Assembly: GCA_031260095.1 (NCBI GenBank) | Contig: JAIRKN010000004.1 | Coordinates: 1-11,416, forward strand | DNA from: Tannerella sp. | GTDB taxonomy: Bacteria; Bacteroidota; Bacteroidia; Bacteroidales; Tannerellaceae | Direction: 5' to 3' | Length of the DNA: 11,416 bases | Part shown: piece after piece, positions 1-7,391 of the stretch | How positions within the stretch are numbered: position 1 is the stretch's first letter | Layout: each line of letters starts with the position of its first letter | Position numbers and translations under genes: made by a program | The notes under the pieces: generated by a model | What the model was told of the DNA's origin: nothing | Seen by the model: only the letters and a program-made list of their open reading frames with translations | Databases searched by the model: none

Positions 1-6
1 TATCGT

Positions 7-732
7 ATGAATTATGCTCTGATAACAGGAGGTTCCCGCGGCATAGGCCGTGCAGTATGTATAGAATTGGCGGGCAAAGGGTATCCGGTAATTATCAACT
101 ATGCTTCGAATAAAGCGGCGGCGTTGGAAACGAAACGGTTAGTGGAAGAACGGGGAGGTGCGGCCGAACTGCTTCAGTTTGACGTGGCGGATGGCGTAGC
201 CGTGGATAAGGCTTTTGAAGTCTGGGCGGAAAAGCATCCCGAAGATTATATCGGGGTATTGGTTAATAATGCAGGTGTTCGTCAGGATGCTATGATGATA
301 TTCATGCAGGATTCGCAGTGGAACGAAGTCCTTGATATTTCTTTGAATGGATTTTTCTATGTAACGCGACGTGTTCTGAAATCCATGTTAATGAAACGTA
401 ACGGACGTATTATCAATATGGTTTCTCTTTCGGGCCTGAAAGGACTGCCCGGACAAACCAATTATTCCGCGGCAAAAGCGGCGGTTATTGGTGCTACAAA
501 GGCATTGGCGCAGGAAGTAGCGCCTCGCAAGGTAACGGTTAATGCTGTGGCTCCCGGTTTTATTGCGACGGATATGACGAAAGACCTCGACGAAGAAGCC
601 TTGAAGAAGACGATTCCCGCGGGACGTTTTGGGAAACCGGAAGAAGTCGCGGCATTAGTGAGTTTTCTGGCCTCGGATGCTGCCGCTTATATTACGGGTG
701 AAGTGATTTCTATAAACGGAGGACTCTATTAA
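7..732 (+). CDS. fabG: 3-oxoacyl-ACP reductase, FabG/ApeQ-like (SDR family)
   Basis: Cytosolic short-chain dehydrogenase predicted to reduce 3-oxoacyl-ACP to 3-hydroxyacyl-ACP with NADPH, the first beta-carbon processing step of the polyene cycle. At 241 residues it has the usual FabG length. Visible motifs are the nucleotide-binding TGGSRGIG at residues 7-14, NNAG at 87-90, Asn114, and the catalytic Ser140, Tyr153 (in YSAAK) and Lys157, with the normal Ser-to-Tyr spacing of 13. The C-terminus ends GEVISINGGLY, typical of the family. The start at 7 puts the Rossmann motif where family members have it, but only six bases precede it, so its ribosome site cannot be seen. It lies 90 bases before a FabB-like ketosynthase. 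This reductase/KS pair is also found in aryl polyene clusters (ApeQ-ApeR). The enzyme family is certain; the pathway assignment rests on the neighbours. Confidence 0.93.
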   Translation: MNYALITGGSRGIGRAVCIELAGKGYPVIINYASNKAAALETKRLVEERGGAAELLQFDVADGVAVDKAFEVWAEKHPEDYIGVLVNNAGVRQDAMMIFMQDSQWNEVLDISLNGFFYVTRRVLKSMLMKRNGRIINMVSLSGLKGLPGQTNYSAAKAAVIGATKALAQEVAPRKVTVNAVAPGFIATDMTKDLDEEALKKTIPAGRFGKPEEVAALVSFLASDAAAYITGEVISINGGLY

Positions 733-822
733 AAGTATATGCAACGTGTAGTGGACATCCGTTAGTCACCTTGTTTCACTTTAAAATATTTGATAACTGA
801 GCACTTTGATGAATAAACCATA

Positions 823-2049
823 ATGAACAGACGAGTAGTAATAACAGGTATCGGCATTTATTCCTGTCTGGGTAAAAACCTGGACGAAGTGACTTCGTCT
901 TTGTATAAGGGTAAATCCGGGATCGGTATTGACCCTGCCCGTATGGAATACGGATACTGTTCTCCTTTGACGGGCATTGTGGTGAGTCCGGATTTAAAAG
1001 GTTTGATAGACCGGCGTATGCGTCAATCCCTCCCGGAAGAAGGGATCTATGCGTTCATATCGGCTACGGAAGCGATGAACACAGCGGGTATTGACGATGA
1101 TTACCGGAGAAACCATGAGATAGGTATTATTTTTGGAAATGATACTTCCGCTCAGGCGGTTATCGAAGTGCATGAGATTATGCGTGAAAAGAAAGATTCC
1201 ATGCTGATTGGTTCGGGAGGCGCTTTCAGGTCGATGACTTCTGCCGTGTCAATGAATCTGTCTACCATATTAAAACTACGGGGAATAAATATTTCTGTTG
1301 CCGCGGCGTGTGCGAGTGGTTCCCATGCTGTCGGGATAGGTTATATGTTTGTTCGTAGCGGGATGCAGGATATGGTTTTGTGTGGAGGCGCACAGGAAAC
1401 AAATTTTTATTCAATGGCCGGTTTTGACGGATTAGGCGCATTTTCTATGCGTATTGATGAGCCGGAAAAAGCTTCCCGTCCGTTTGACGCAAGTCGCGAT
1501 GGATTGGTGCCGGGCGGTGGTGGCGCCAGCCTGATTCTGGAGGATGAAGAGCACGCCTTAAGACGTGGTGCGACGATATATGGTGAAGTGGCAGGATATG
1601 GTTTCTCGTCTAACGGCGGACAGATCTCTCAGGCAAGCGAAGCCGGCTCGGCTATTTCTATGGAGCGTGCTTTGACAGATGCGGAAATGAAAGCGGCGGA
1701 TATTGATTATATCAATGCACATGCAACTTCTACACTACAGGGAGACCGTTGTGAAGCACTGGCGCTTGATAAAATATTCGCGTCTTTGAGAACGCCTGTC
1801 AGCTCGACAAAGTCCATGACAGGGCATGAATGTTGGATGGCGGGAGCCAGCGAGATTGTTTATTCGCTACTGATGATGAAGAACAATTTTATCGCTCCCA
1901 ACATTAATTTCGAGACTCCTGACGAGGCGGCAAAGAATCTGAATATCATTTCAGAAACGAAAGAACAAAATATAGACACATTCCTTTCGAACTCATTTGG
2001 TTTCGGAGGAACAAACAGTACCATTATCGTGAAAAAGTATAACAAATGA
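823..2049 (+). CDS. Beta-ketoacyl-ACP synthase, FabB-like (ApeR-type)
   Basis: Decarboxylating Claisen condensation enzyme that joins an acyl chain to malonyl-ACP. It has 408 residues, a full thiolase fold. The Cys-His-His triad is intact: Cys163 in AAACASGSH, His300 in NAHATST and His335 in MTGHE, with Lys330 in SSTKSMTGH and the GFGG loop near the C-terminus (393-396). The stretch around EKASRPFDASRDG (215-227) and GGGGASL resembles E. coli FabB (KAS I) more than FabF. Two places depart from the usual motifs: the Gly after the first active His is Ala301, and the usual GHxLGAAGA reads GHECWMAGA. These may reshape the pocket for an aryl or polyene substrate (inference). It follows the reductase after 90 bases and precedes an ACP by 51. 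Probable role: ApeR-like KS for an early or priming condensation; which step is not decidable from sequence. Confidence 0.93.
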   Translation: MNRRVVITGIGIYSCLGKNLDEVTSSLYKGKSGIGIDPARMEYGYCSPLTGIVVSPDLKGLIDRRMRQSLPEEGIYAFISATEAMNTAGIDDDYRRNHEIGIIFGNDTSAQAVIEVHEIMREKKDSMLIGSGGAFRSMTSAVSMNLSTILKLRGINISVAAACASGSHAVGIGYMFVRSGMQDMVLCGGAQETNFYSMAGFDGLGAFSMRIDEPEKASRPFDASRDGLVPGGGGASLILEDEEHALRRGATIYGEVAGYGFSSNGGQISQASEAGSAISMERALTDAEMKAADIDYINAHATSTLQGDRCEALALDKIFASLRTPVSSTKSMTGHECWMAGASEIVYSLLMMKNNFIAPNINFETPDEAAKNLNIISETKEQNIDTFLSNSFGFGGTNSTIIVKKYNK

Positions 2050-2100
2050 CAGGGATACATTCACAACGTGGGAAACGCAGGTAATTAAAATATTAAATAT

Positions 2101-2349
2101 ATGGAAAGAAAGGAAATCGAATCGAAAGTAAACGAGTTTCTGGTCGAAGAAATGGAAATTGGAGGGGCAGACGTCATTCATTATGATGCGAAGCTGAAAG
2201 AAGACATTGGTCTCGACAGTCTTGATTTTGTCGATATTGTTGTCATCGTAGAAAAAACGTTTGGCTTTAAGATCAAACCGGAAGAGATGGCGGATGTGCT
2301 GACAATGAAAGATTTTTACGATTATATAGAATCTAAAATAAAAGCCTGA
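2101..2349 (+). CDS. Acyl carrier protein (first of two)
   Basis: Small acidic carrier of 82 residues that holds the growing chain as a thioester on 4'-phosphopantetheine. The attachment site is Ser40 in the motif GLDSLDFVD (37-45), followed by the usual helix II and a C-terminal helix ending in an MKDFYDYIESK segment. The start follows an AT-only stretch (AATATTAAATAT) with no clear Shine-Dalgarno site, as is common in Bacteroidetes. It is separated by 51 bases from the KS and by 10 bases from the acyltransferase. It differs clearly in sequence from the second ACP at 7119-7376, so the two probably have separate partners, such as starter/early versus elongation (inference by comparison with ApeE and ApeF). 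The carrier function is secure. Confidence 0.95.
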   Translation: MERKEIESKVNEFLVEEMEIGGADVIHYDAKLKEDIGLDSLDFVDIVVIVEKTFGFKIKPEEMADVLTMKDFYDYIESKIKA

Positions 2350-2359
2350 TAAAGGGAAA

Positions 2360-3268
2360 ATGGCTGACGAAGAAAGAGAGTGGAAAGGGGTTACCGGAGG
2401 AAGTACATTCGGACAGAAAGCGATGAAAATACTTTTTTCAATCGTAAATGTCCGTGCCGGTTATTTTATCCTTATTTTTGTAATACCTTTCTATATGCTT
2501 TTTGCCCGTAAGGGTTATCTTGTGATATACCGTTATTTTCGGAAGCAACACAGATATTCCGCAGTGAAATCTTTCTGTAAAACGTATCAGAACCATTATT
2601 TATTTGGTCAGATGATACTTGACCGTTTTGCTGTTTATGCCGGACAGAAAAATTTCAAGGTAGATAATCCGGATAACGACATCTTTCTTAACAGGGTGAA
2701 TGACTTATGCGGCTGTATAGTCGCAGGCGCTCACATCGGGAACCCGGAATTATGCGGCTATTTGTTGAGCCAGGATACAAAGCGTATCAATAGTCTGATA
2801 TTTGGGGGAGAGGCAAAAGAAATACAGAAAAACCGTTCAAAGGTTTTTAACAATAATAATGTCCGGTTAATTCCCGTATCGGAAGATCTGTCGCACATCT
2901 TTCTGATTAATGAGGCGTTGACGAATGGTGAAATGGTAAACGTTCCATGTGACCGTACTTTCGGAAGCAATAAAACCGTTGAATGTGATTTTCTAAATGG
3001 TAAAGTTGATTTTCCTGCCGGCGCTTTTGCTATGGCAATGCACTTTAACGTACCTGTGATAGCGCTATTTGTTTTAAAGGTATCAACTTCCCTTTACCGG
3101 ATATATGTAGCGCCTGTACCTGTACCCCGGGAAGGCGATAAACGTGAAAAGATAAACGAGATGACTCGCTCTTTTGCGAAAATATTAGAGGGTATTGTAA
3201 AAAAATACCCCGAACAATGGTTTAACTTTTATAATTTCTGGAAAAATGAAAATGTTTCCCTCTCTTGA
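2360..3268 (+). CDS. LpxL/HtrB-like lysophospholipid acyltransferase
   Basis: Predicted inner-membrane acyltransferase of the LPLAT superfamily (302 residues) that moves an acyl chain from ACP to a lipid or sugar hydroxyl. One hydrophobic anchor lies near residues 33-50. The catalytic HX4E signature is seen as AHIGNPE, with His125 and Glu130. Further on are the CDRTFG block (197-202) and the C-terminal PEQWFNFYNFW (284-294), both like the conserved blocks in lipid A late acyltransferases. A strong Shine-Dalgarno-like AAAGGGA precedes the ATG. It lies inside a polyketide operon, 10 bases after an ACP, and its last 23 bases overlap the methyltransferase gene. The likely substrate is therefore the finished polyene on ACP, to be attached to an outer-membrane lipid, and not ordinary lipid A (inference). 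An unrelated aminolipid or lipid A acyltransferase cannot be excluded. Confidence 0.87.
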   Translation: MADEEREWKGVTGGSTFGQKAMKILFSIVNVRAGYFILIFVIPFYMLFARKGYLVIYRYFRKQHRYSAVKSFCKTYQNHYLFGQMILDRFAVYAGQKNFKVDNPDNDIFLNRVNDLCGCIVAGAHIGNPELCGYLLSQDTKRINSLIFGGEAKEIQKNRSKVFNNNNVRLIPVSEDLSHIFLINEALTNGEMVNVPCDRTFGSNKTVECDFLNGKVDFPAGAFAMAMHFNVPVIALFVLKVSTSLYRIYVAPVPVPREGDKREKINEMTRSFAKILEGIVKKYPEQWFNFYNFWKNENVSLS

Positions 3269-4331
3269 GAAAAGATATACAAAAGAACAACTAAGAGTGC
3301 CGGATGCACAACGGCTTGCACATGAAATTGCCTTTGCTCCCGTGACCTTTCAGGTTTCGCGTTTAATGGAGAAATTTGGTATTTTTCAATTGTTGACGGA
3401 TGCAAAAGACGGATTAACGGCGGATGAGATCGCGGAGAAATCGAAACTTTCCCGTTATGCCGTGAAAGTCTTACTGGAATCATCCCTTACGATTGGAACG
3501 GTTTTATATGAAAATGAGCGGTTTGTTATATCAAAAGCCGGTTGGATTCTGCATACCGATCCGCTGGTTTCCATCAATCTCCGGTTTAATCATGATGTGA
3601 ACTATCTGGGGATGTTTCGTATGGAAGAAGCTTTGCTGAACGGCAAACCGGAAGGATTGAAGGTGTTCGGGGAATGGAAAACTATATATGAAGGATTGTC
3701 TTCTTTGCCGGCCGACGTTCGGAAAAGCTGGCTGGATTTTGACCATTTTTATTCGGATAACTCATTTGACGAAGCATTGGAGATTGTCTTCTCATATAAA
3801 CCGGCAACATTGCTTGACGTAGGCGGAAATACCGGACGTTGGGCTTTGCGTTGTGTGGATTATGACAAGGATGTAAATGTCACCATCATGGATTTGCCGC
3901 AACAGATCGGGATGATGAAACAACAGATTGCCGGCAGGGAGGGTGCAGGCCGTATACATGGACATGGGGCGGATTTACTGGATAAAAACACGCCGTTCCC
4001 AAGGGGATTTGACGCGATATGGATGAGTCAGTTCCTGGATTGTTTCTCGGAAGATGAGATCATCAGCATCGTAGAGCGCGCCGCCGAATCAATGAACGAA
4101 AATTCGCATTTGTTTATCATGGAAACATTGTGGGACAGGCAGGCAAACGACGTCGCGGCATTCTGCCTCACACAGATAAGCCTCTATTTTACGGTAATGG
4201 CAAACGGAAACAGTAAGATGTATCATTCGGAAGATATGATTCGTTGTGTGGAAGCGGGCGGACTGAAAGTAGAAAAAATATACGACGGACTGCGAAGCGG
4301 ACATTCCATTCTGGTTTGCAGGAAGGTTTGA
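3246..4331 (+). CDS. SAM-dependent methyltransferase, COMT-like fold
   Basis: Class I methyltransferase of 361 residues with the two-part build of the plant/bacterial O-methyltransferase family (Methyltransf_2). An N-terminal winged-helix dimerisation domain (about 25-110, including LTADEIAEKSKLSRYAVKVL) is followed by a Rossmann SAM domain. Motif I is LLDVGGNTG (189-197), and an acidic residue at the end of strand 2 lies in IMDLP (Asp216). Where O-methyltransferases carry the catalytic base in an LHDWSDE-like block, this protein reads LDCFSEDE (264-271), so the His is absent. Aryl polyene head groups can carry ring methyls beside the 4-hydroxyl, so C-methylation of the aromatic ring is a reasonable guess, but it is not proven. 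The ATG at 3246 overlaps the acyltransferase by 23 bases; the ATG at 3252 is an alternative. Dehydratase follows after 41 bases. Family sure, substrate inferred. Confidence 0.88.
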   Translation: MKMFPSLEKRYTKEQLRVPDAQRLAHEIAFAPVTFQVSRLMEKFGIFQLLTDAKDGLTADEIAEKSKLSRYAVKVLLESSLTIGTVLYENERFVISKAGWILHTDPLVSINLRFNHDVNYLGMFRMEEALLNGKPEGLKVFGEWKTIYEGLSSLPADVRKSWLDFDHFYSDNSFDEALEIVFSYKPATLLDVGGNTGRWALRCVDYDKDVNVTIMDLPQQIGMMKQQIAGREGAGRIHGHGADLLDKNTPFPRGFDAIWMSQFLDCFSEDEIISIVERAAESMNENSHLFIMETLWDRQANDVAAFCLTQISLYFTVMANGNSKMYHSEDMIRCVEAGGLKVEKIYDGLRSGHSILVCRKV

Positions 4332-4372
4332 CCGGTTGATCGTGAGGATTTTTTGATATTCCAACAGATAAT

Positions 4373-4855
4373 ATGATGAGCCATAAAATTACAGACTTTG
4401 ATGTAACGGAATTACTTCCACAGCGTCCTCCCTTCATAATGGTCGATAAACTGATCCATTATGACCCATTGAGGGTGGTAACGACATTTACTGTGCGTGA
4501 GGATAACCTGTTTTGTAAAAACGGCGTGATGGAAGAATCCGGTCTGATTGAGAATATTGCTCAGACGTGTGCCGCAAAAACGGGTTACAGGGATCTGACC
4601 GAACCTGAACGCGACGGCGTGGTGAAAATAGGAGTTATCGGCATGATAAAGCGAATGGATATATATCGTAATCCTCGTGTGAAGGAGCAACTTACGACAA
4701 CGGCAGACATACTTGAAGAAGTATTTAACTCTACGCTTGTCGGTGCGAAAGTGGAGATAGACGGCGAATTGATTGCTATATGCGAGATGAAGATTTACCT
4801 GACCGACAAAGCACCGGATACGCTTCGTGCAAATTCATCAAGAAAAAAAGAATAA
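4373..4855 (+). CDS. Hotdog-fold 3-hydroxyacyl-ACP dehydratase, ApeP/FabZ-like
   Basis: Protein of 160 residues with the FabZ-like opening LLPQRPPFIMVDK (14-26) and the helix segment GLIENIAQTCAAKTG (57-71), where Glu60 and Ala63-Gln64 align with the active-site Glu and the conserved AQ of FabZ. The GHFPG loop that carries the catalytic His of FabZ is shortened to about FCKNGVMEESG (47-57), with no His. The same shortened form is known to me from the ApeP-type dehydratases of aryl polyene clusters, which pair with a second hotdog protein (ApeI). No such partner is present here and it may lie upstream. Expected role: trans dehydration of 3-hydroxyacyl-ACP, building the conjugated double bonds. 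Start could be 4373 or the adjacent ATG at 4376. It is followed after 12 bases by the thioesterase gene. Could instead be a regulatory or non-catalytic subunit. Confidence 0.83.
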   Translation: MMSHKITDFDVTELLPQRPPFIMVDKLIHYDPLRVVTTFTVREDNLFCKNGVMEESGLIENIAQTCAAKTGYRDLTEPERDGVVKIGVIGMIKRMDIYRNPRVKEQLTTTADILEEVFNSTLVGAKVEIDGELIAICEMKIYLTDKAPDTLRANSSRKKE

Positions 4856-4867
4856 GAACTGAAAATT

Positions 4868-5293
4868 ATGGAAAATAAGATATTAAAAGCATCTAAAGAA
4901 TTTAAGGTCAGGTTCAGCGAGGTTGACGCGATGAACATTGTGTGGCATGGATCTTATGCACTTTATTTTGAAGATGCGCGGGAAGAGTTCGGGCGGGTCT
5001 ACGGATTGAGTTATCAGCTTTATTTTGAGAACGAGTGTCCGGCGCCGTTGGTAGAGTTGAATTTCAAATATATAAAGCCATTGCTTCACGGACAGCGCGC
5101 GCGTGTGGAGATCACATTCCGTAATACACGTGCGGCTAAGATTATTTTTGATTATGAGATTTACCTGGTGGAAGATAATAGTTTGGTAACAACAGGTACA
5201 TCCATACAGGTCTTTGTTGACAAGAATTATAACCTGATGCTTACAAATCCTCTGTTCTATGAAGAATGGAAAAAGAAACATAATCTGCTATGA
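4868..5293 (+). CDS. Acyl-thioesterase, 4HBT/YbgC family (ApeK-like)
   Basis: Single hotdog domain of 141 residues. It has the 4-hydroxybenzoyl-CoA thioesterase signature near the N-terminus: VRFSEVDAMNIVWHGSYALYFE, residues 14-35 with the catalytic Asp at 20 and His27, followed by EDAREEF. It should hydrolyse acyl-ACP or acyl-CoA thioesters. In a polyene pathway this fits either release of the finished chain or clearing of stalled or mis-primed carriers (ApeK-like, inference). The stop overlaps the next start as ATGA at 5290-5293, so translation of the following ketosynthase is probably coupled. No signal peptide or membrane segment is seen, so it is cytosolic. Confidence 0.9.
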   Translation: MENKILKASKEFKVRFSEVDAMNIVWHGSYALYFEDAREEFGRVYGLSYQLYFENECPAPLVELNFKYIKPLLHGQRARVEITFRNTRAAKIIFDYEIYLVEDNSLVTTGTSIQVFVDKNYNLMLTNPLFYEEWKKKHNLL

Positions 5294-6450
5294 CCGTACT
5301 TTTGAGTGATAATATAATTTCAGGTTTGGGATTTACCACGGAAGAGAATTACCGTAATGTAAAGCAGGGAGAATGCGGATTGCAACTTTTCTCAGGCCGT
5401 TATGATATACCCGAACCATTCATAGCGTCGGAGATTGATGATGAGCGGCTGGAAGAAGCTTTTGGGGATGTAAAGTACGGAGTGCGTCCGGTTGACGGAG
5501 TCAACTACACGAAATTAGAGAAAGCTTCCATTGTTTCGGTTGCCGAAGCATTGAAAGATACAAATATAGATCCTGCGGACAACCGGGTACTCTTTGTATT
5601 GTCGACAACTAAAGGAAATGTATTTCTGGTAGATGAAAAGGAGCGTGGAGGATATGAACGTAATCAGATTTACTTGTGGCGTTCGGCAGAACTGATAACC
5701 GAATTTTTCGGAAATCCAAACCGTCCGGTGGTCATATCAAATGCTTGCGTATCCGGTGCATCTGCCATGATCACGGCACAGCGCGAACTTCTTTCGGGAA
5801 GGTATGATTATGCGATTGTTACCGGTGCGGACGTCTTGTCGAAGTTTATCGTTTCCGGTTTCCAGTCATTCAAGGCATTGTCACAGGAAGTGTGCAGACC
5901 GTTTGATGCAAGCCGTACCGGGTTGAATATCGGGGAGGCGGCGGCAACTGTTATCATGGCCGAACATCCCGAAAATGAACGGAACAATGGCAATATTATA
6001 TTGACTGCGGGCGCTGTGCGGAATGATGCCAATCATATATCCGGCCCTTCGCGTACCGGTGAAGGTTTGTATCTGGCGCTTCGGAATGTACTTAAAGGCA
6101 TTGATCCCGGTGAAATTGCATTTGTAAACGCTCATGGTACGGCAACTCCATACAATGATGAAATGGAATCGGTAGCCCTGACACGTGCCGGATTGCAGGA
6201 TGTGCCGGTAAATAGCCTGAAAGGGTATTTCGGACATACGCTCGGTGCTGCCGGCGTATTGGAAAGCGTCATATCTGCGCGCGCCTTAAAAGAGGGTACG
6301 ATATTGAAGACTTACGGATTTGAAACACCGGGTGTTACGAATCCGCTTCACATCGTCAAGGAAACACAAGCTACGACCAAGCGCCGTTTCATAAAAATGC
6401 TTTCGGGCTTCGGCGGTTGCAATGTAGCGGTACTGTATACGAAACATTGA
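5290..6450 (+). CDS. Beta-ketoacyl-ACP synthase (second KS, intact active site)
   Basis: Ketosynthase of 386 residues with the full triad: Cys153 in SNACVSGAS, His282 in NAHGTAT and His316 in GHTLGAAG, plus Lys311 and the GFGG loop at 373-376. The N-terminus starts directly at the first strand (TVLLSDNIISGLG) and lacks the usual ITGxG motif, and the protein is somewhat shorter than FabF. The CRPFDASRTGLNIGEAAA block (202-219) is standard. It is joined to the thioesterase by an ATGA overlap and is followed after four bases by the half-length KS-like protein. Active KS next to inactive KS is the layout of KS/chain-length-factor pairs in type II polyketide synthases, so the two products may form a heterodimer (inference). 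Which elongation steps it performs cannot be told from sequence. Confidence 0.92.
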   Translation: MTVLLSDNIISGLGFTTEENYRNVKQGECGLQLFSGRYDIPEPFIASEIDDERLEEAFGDVKYGVRPVDGVNYTKLEKASIVSVAEALKDTNIDPADNRVLFVLSTTKGNVFLVDEKERGGYERNQIYLWRSAELITEFFGNPNRPVVISNACVSGASAMITAQRELLSGRYDYAIVTGADVLSKFIVSGFQSFKALSQEVCRPFDASRTGLNIGEAAATVIMAEHPENERNNGNIILTAGAVRNDANHISGPSRTGEGLYLALRNVLKGIDPGEIAFVNAHGTATPYNDEMESVALTRAGLQDVPVNSLKGYFGHTLGAAGVLESVISARALKEGTILKTYGFETPGVTNPLHIVKETQATTKRRFIKMLSGFGGCNVAVLYTKH

Positions 6451-6454
6451 AAAG

Positions 6455-7105
6455 ATGAATTATATAAAATCATATTGCCGGATTGTTCCGGGACGTGTTA
6501 TACTGAATGGCGAGATTTATTTTGAGTCCGGCAGTAAGCCGTATGCGATGCAGGACTTTCTTTCTGCTGTCTATGACGGGCTGGGAGTTGAGTATCGTAA
6601 GTTTTATAAGATGGACACATTATCTAAGCTTGGATTTCTTGCGTCCGAACTTATTCTCGACGGGATCGACCGTGAAAAGCCGAAAGAAGATATGGGCATT
6701 GCGTTTTTCAACCGTAGTGCATCGCTCGAAGCGGATCACCGCTATCAGCAGACGATTCGGGATAAAAATGATTTCTTCCCTTCTCCGGCAGACTTTGTTT
6801 ATACCTTGCCGAATATTGTGACGGGAGAACTCGCGATACGAAACAAAATATACGGAGAAACAACATTTTATATCATTCCTGATTTCCGGTGTGATTGCGT
6901 ATGCGAGGCGATTGATACGATGATTCGTTACGGAGGTATGAAATATGTTCTGGGAGGTTGGACGGAAGTAGACATGATTTCAGGCGGGTTGAGTTGCCTC
7001 ATGGTATTGTGCAGGGCTGAAGATGCGTATTTCGGAAAAAAAGACCTGATGATACCTTTGACGGATGATCATTTGGATGAGTTATATAATAAATATGAAC
7101 TATAA
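6455..7105 (+). CDS. Half-length KS-like protein, ApeC/chain-length-factor type
   Basis: Protein of 216 residues resembling only the N-terminal half of a ketosynthase (the Ketoacyl-synt_2 type, as I recognise it). The stretch PADFVYTLPNIVTGELAIRN (111-130) followed by KIYGET is the dimer-interface/nucleophile-elbow region. The position of the catalytic Cys aligns with Asp143 in IIPDFRC, and YVLGGWTEVD (164-173) matches the usual GGxE strand. No second half with the two active His residues is present, and the natural stop is not caused by a visible frameshift. It therefore looks like a stable family form and not a broken gene. Short proteins of this type occur in aryl polyene clusters as ApeC, described as a chain-length-factor-like partner of a KS. 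Expected role: non-catalytic subunit paired with a neighbouring KS. Start is four bases after the KS stop. Confidence 0.8.
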   Translation: MNYIKSYCRIVPGRVILNGEIYFESGSKPYAMQDFLSAVYDGLGVEYRKFYKMDTLSKLGFLASELILDGIDREKPKEDMGIAFFNRSASLEADHRYQQTIRDKNDFFPSPADFVYTLPNIVTGELAIRNKIYGETTFYIIPDFRCDCVCEAIDTMIRYGGMKYVLGGWTEVDMISGGLSCLMVLCRAEDAYFGKKDLMIPLTDDHLDELYNKYEL

Positions 7106-7118
7106 AATAGATAAGAGT

Positions 7119-7376
7119 ATGAATGAATTAATTTTAGAATTAAAAGATGAGATTATTAAAGCGCTGAACTTGGAAGGACTTCAGCCGGAGGACATTTCTG
7201 ATGACGGTGAATTATTCGGTGACGGATTGGGTCTTGACTCCATCGACGCACTGGAACTGATCGTATTGCTTGAAAAGAACTACGGTATTAAATTGAAAGA
7301 TCCTGCACAAGGCAAGGAGATATTCAAGTCCGTTCGCACAATGGCAGAATACGTACAGGCCAACAGGACAAAATAG
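7119..7376 (+). CDS. Acyl carrier protein (second of two)
   Basis: Acidic 85-residue carrier with phosphopantetheine site Ser41 in GLGLDSIDALEL (37-48), preceded by the DDGELFGDG loop typical of polyketide/APE ACPs. An open frame extends upstream to an ATG at 7065, but that would overlap the preceding gene by 41 bases and add a hydrophobic 18-residue leader not seen in ACPs. The ATG at 7119, 13 bases after the upstream stop and behind ATAAGAG, gives a normal ACP length and was chosen; 7095 is possible. It sits between the half-length KS-like protein and the FabF-like KS, 15 bases before the latter, and probably serves them as the elongation carrier (inference). Confidence 0.93.
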   Translation: MNELILELKDEIIKALNLEGLQPEDISDDGELFGDGLGLDSIDALELIVLLEKNYGIKLKDPAQGKEIFKSVRTMAEYVQANRTK

Positions 7377-7391
7377 ACAGGATCAAACAAT

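Noticed and set aside
739..823. Two very short open frames before the first KS: 739-765 (8 codons) and 809-823 (MNKP), the latter stopping as TAATG over the KS start.
   Set aside because: Too short to support as genes; the TAATG overlap could aid coupling but is easily chance.
2046..2084. Twelve-codon basic open frame overlapping the KS stop as ATGA.
   Set aside because: No ribosome site of its own beyond the overlap, no recognisable sequence, and length expected by chance.
4883..5281. Long antisense open frame of 132 codons opposite the thioesterase.
   Set aside because: It mirrors the codons of a well-supported gene and shows no recognisable domain; the same holds for the antisense frames at 5881-6237 and 9110-9445.
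6507..6821. Plus-strand frame of 104 codons inside the half-length KS-like gene.
   Set aside because: It is in another frame of a gene with clear KS-fold motifs and has no family resemblance.
6455..7105. Half-length KS-like protein as a frameshifted pseudogene.
   Set aside because: The sequence downstream is an ACP and not a lost KS second half, and short proteins of this type are a known family in such clusters.
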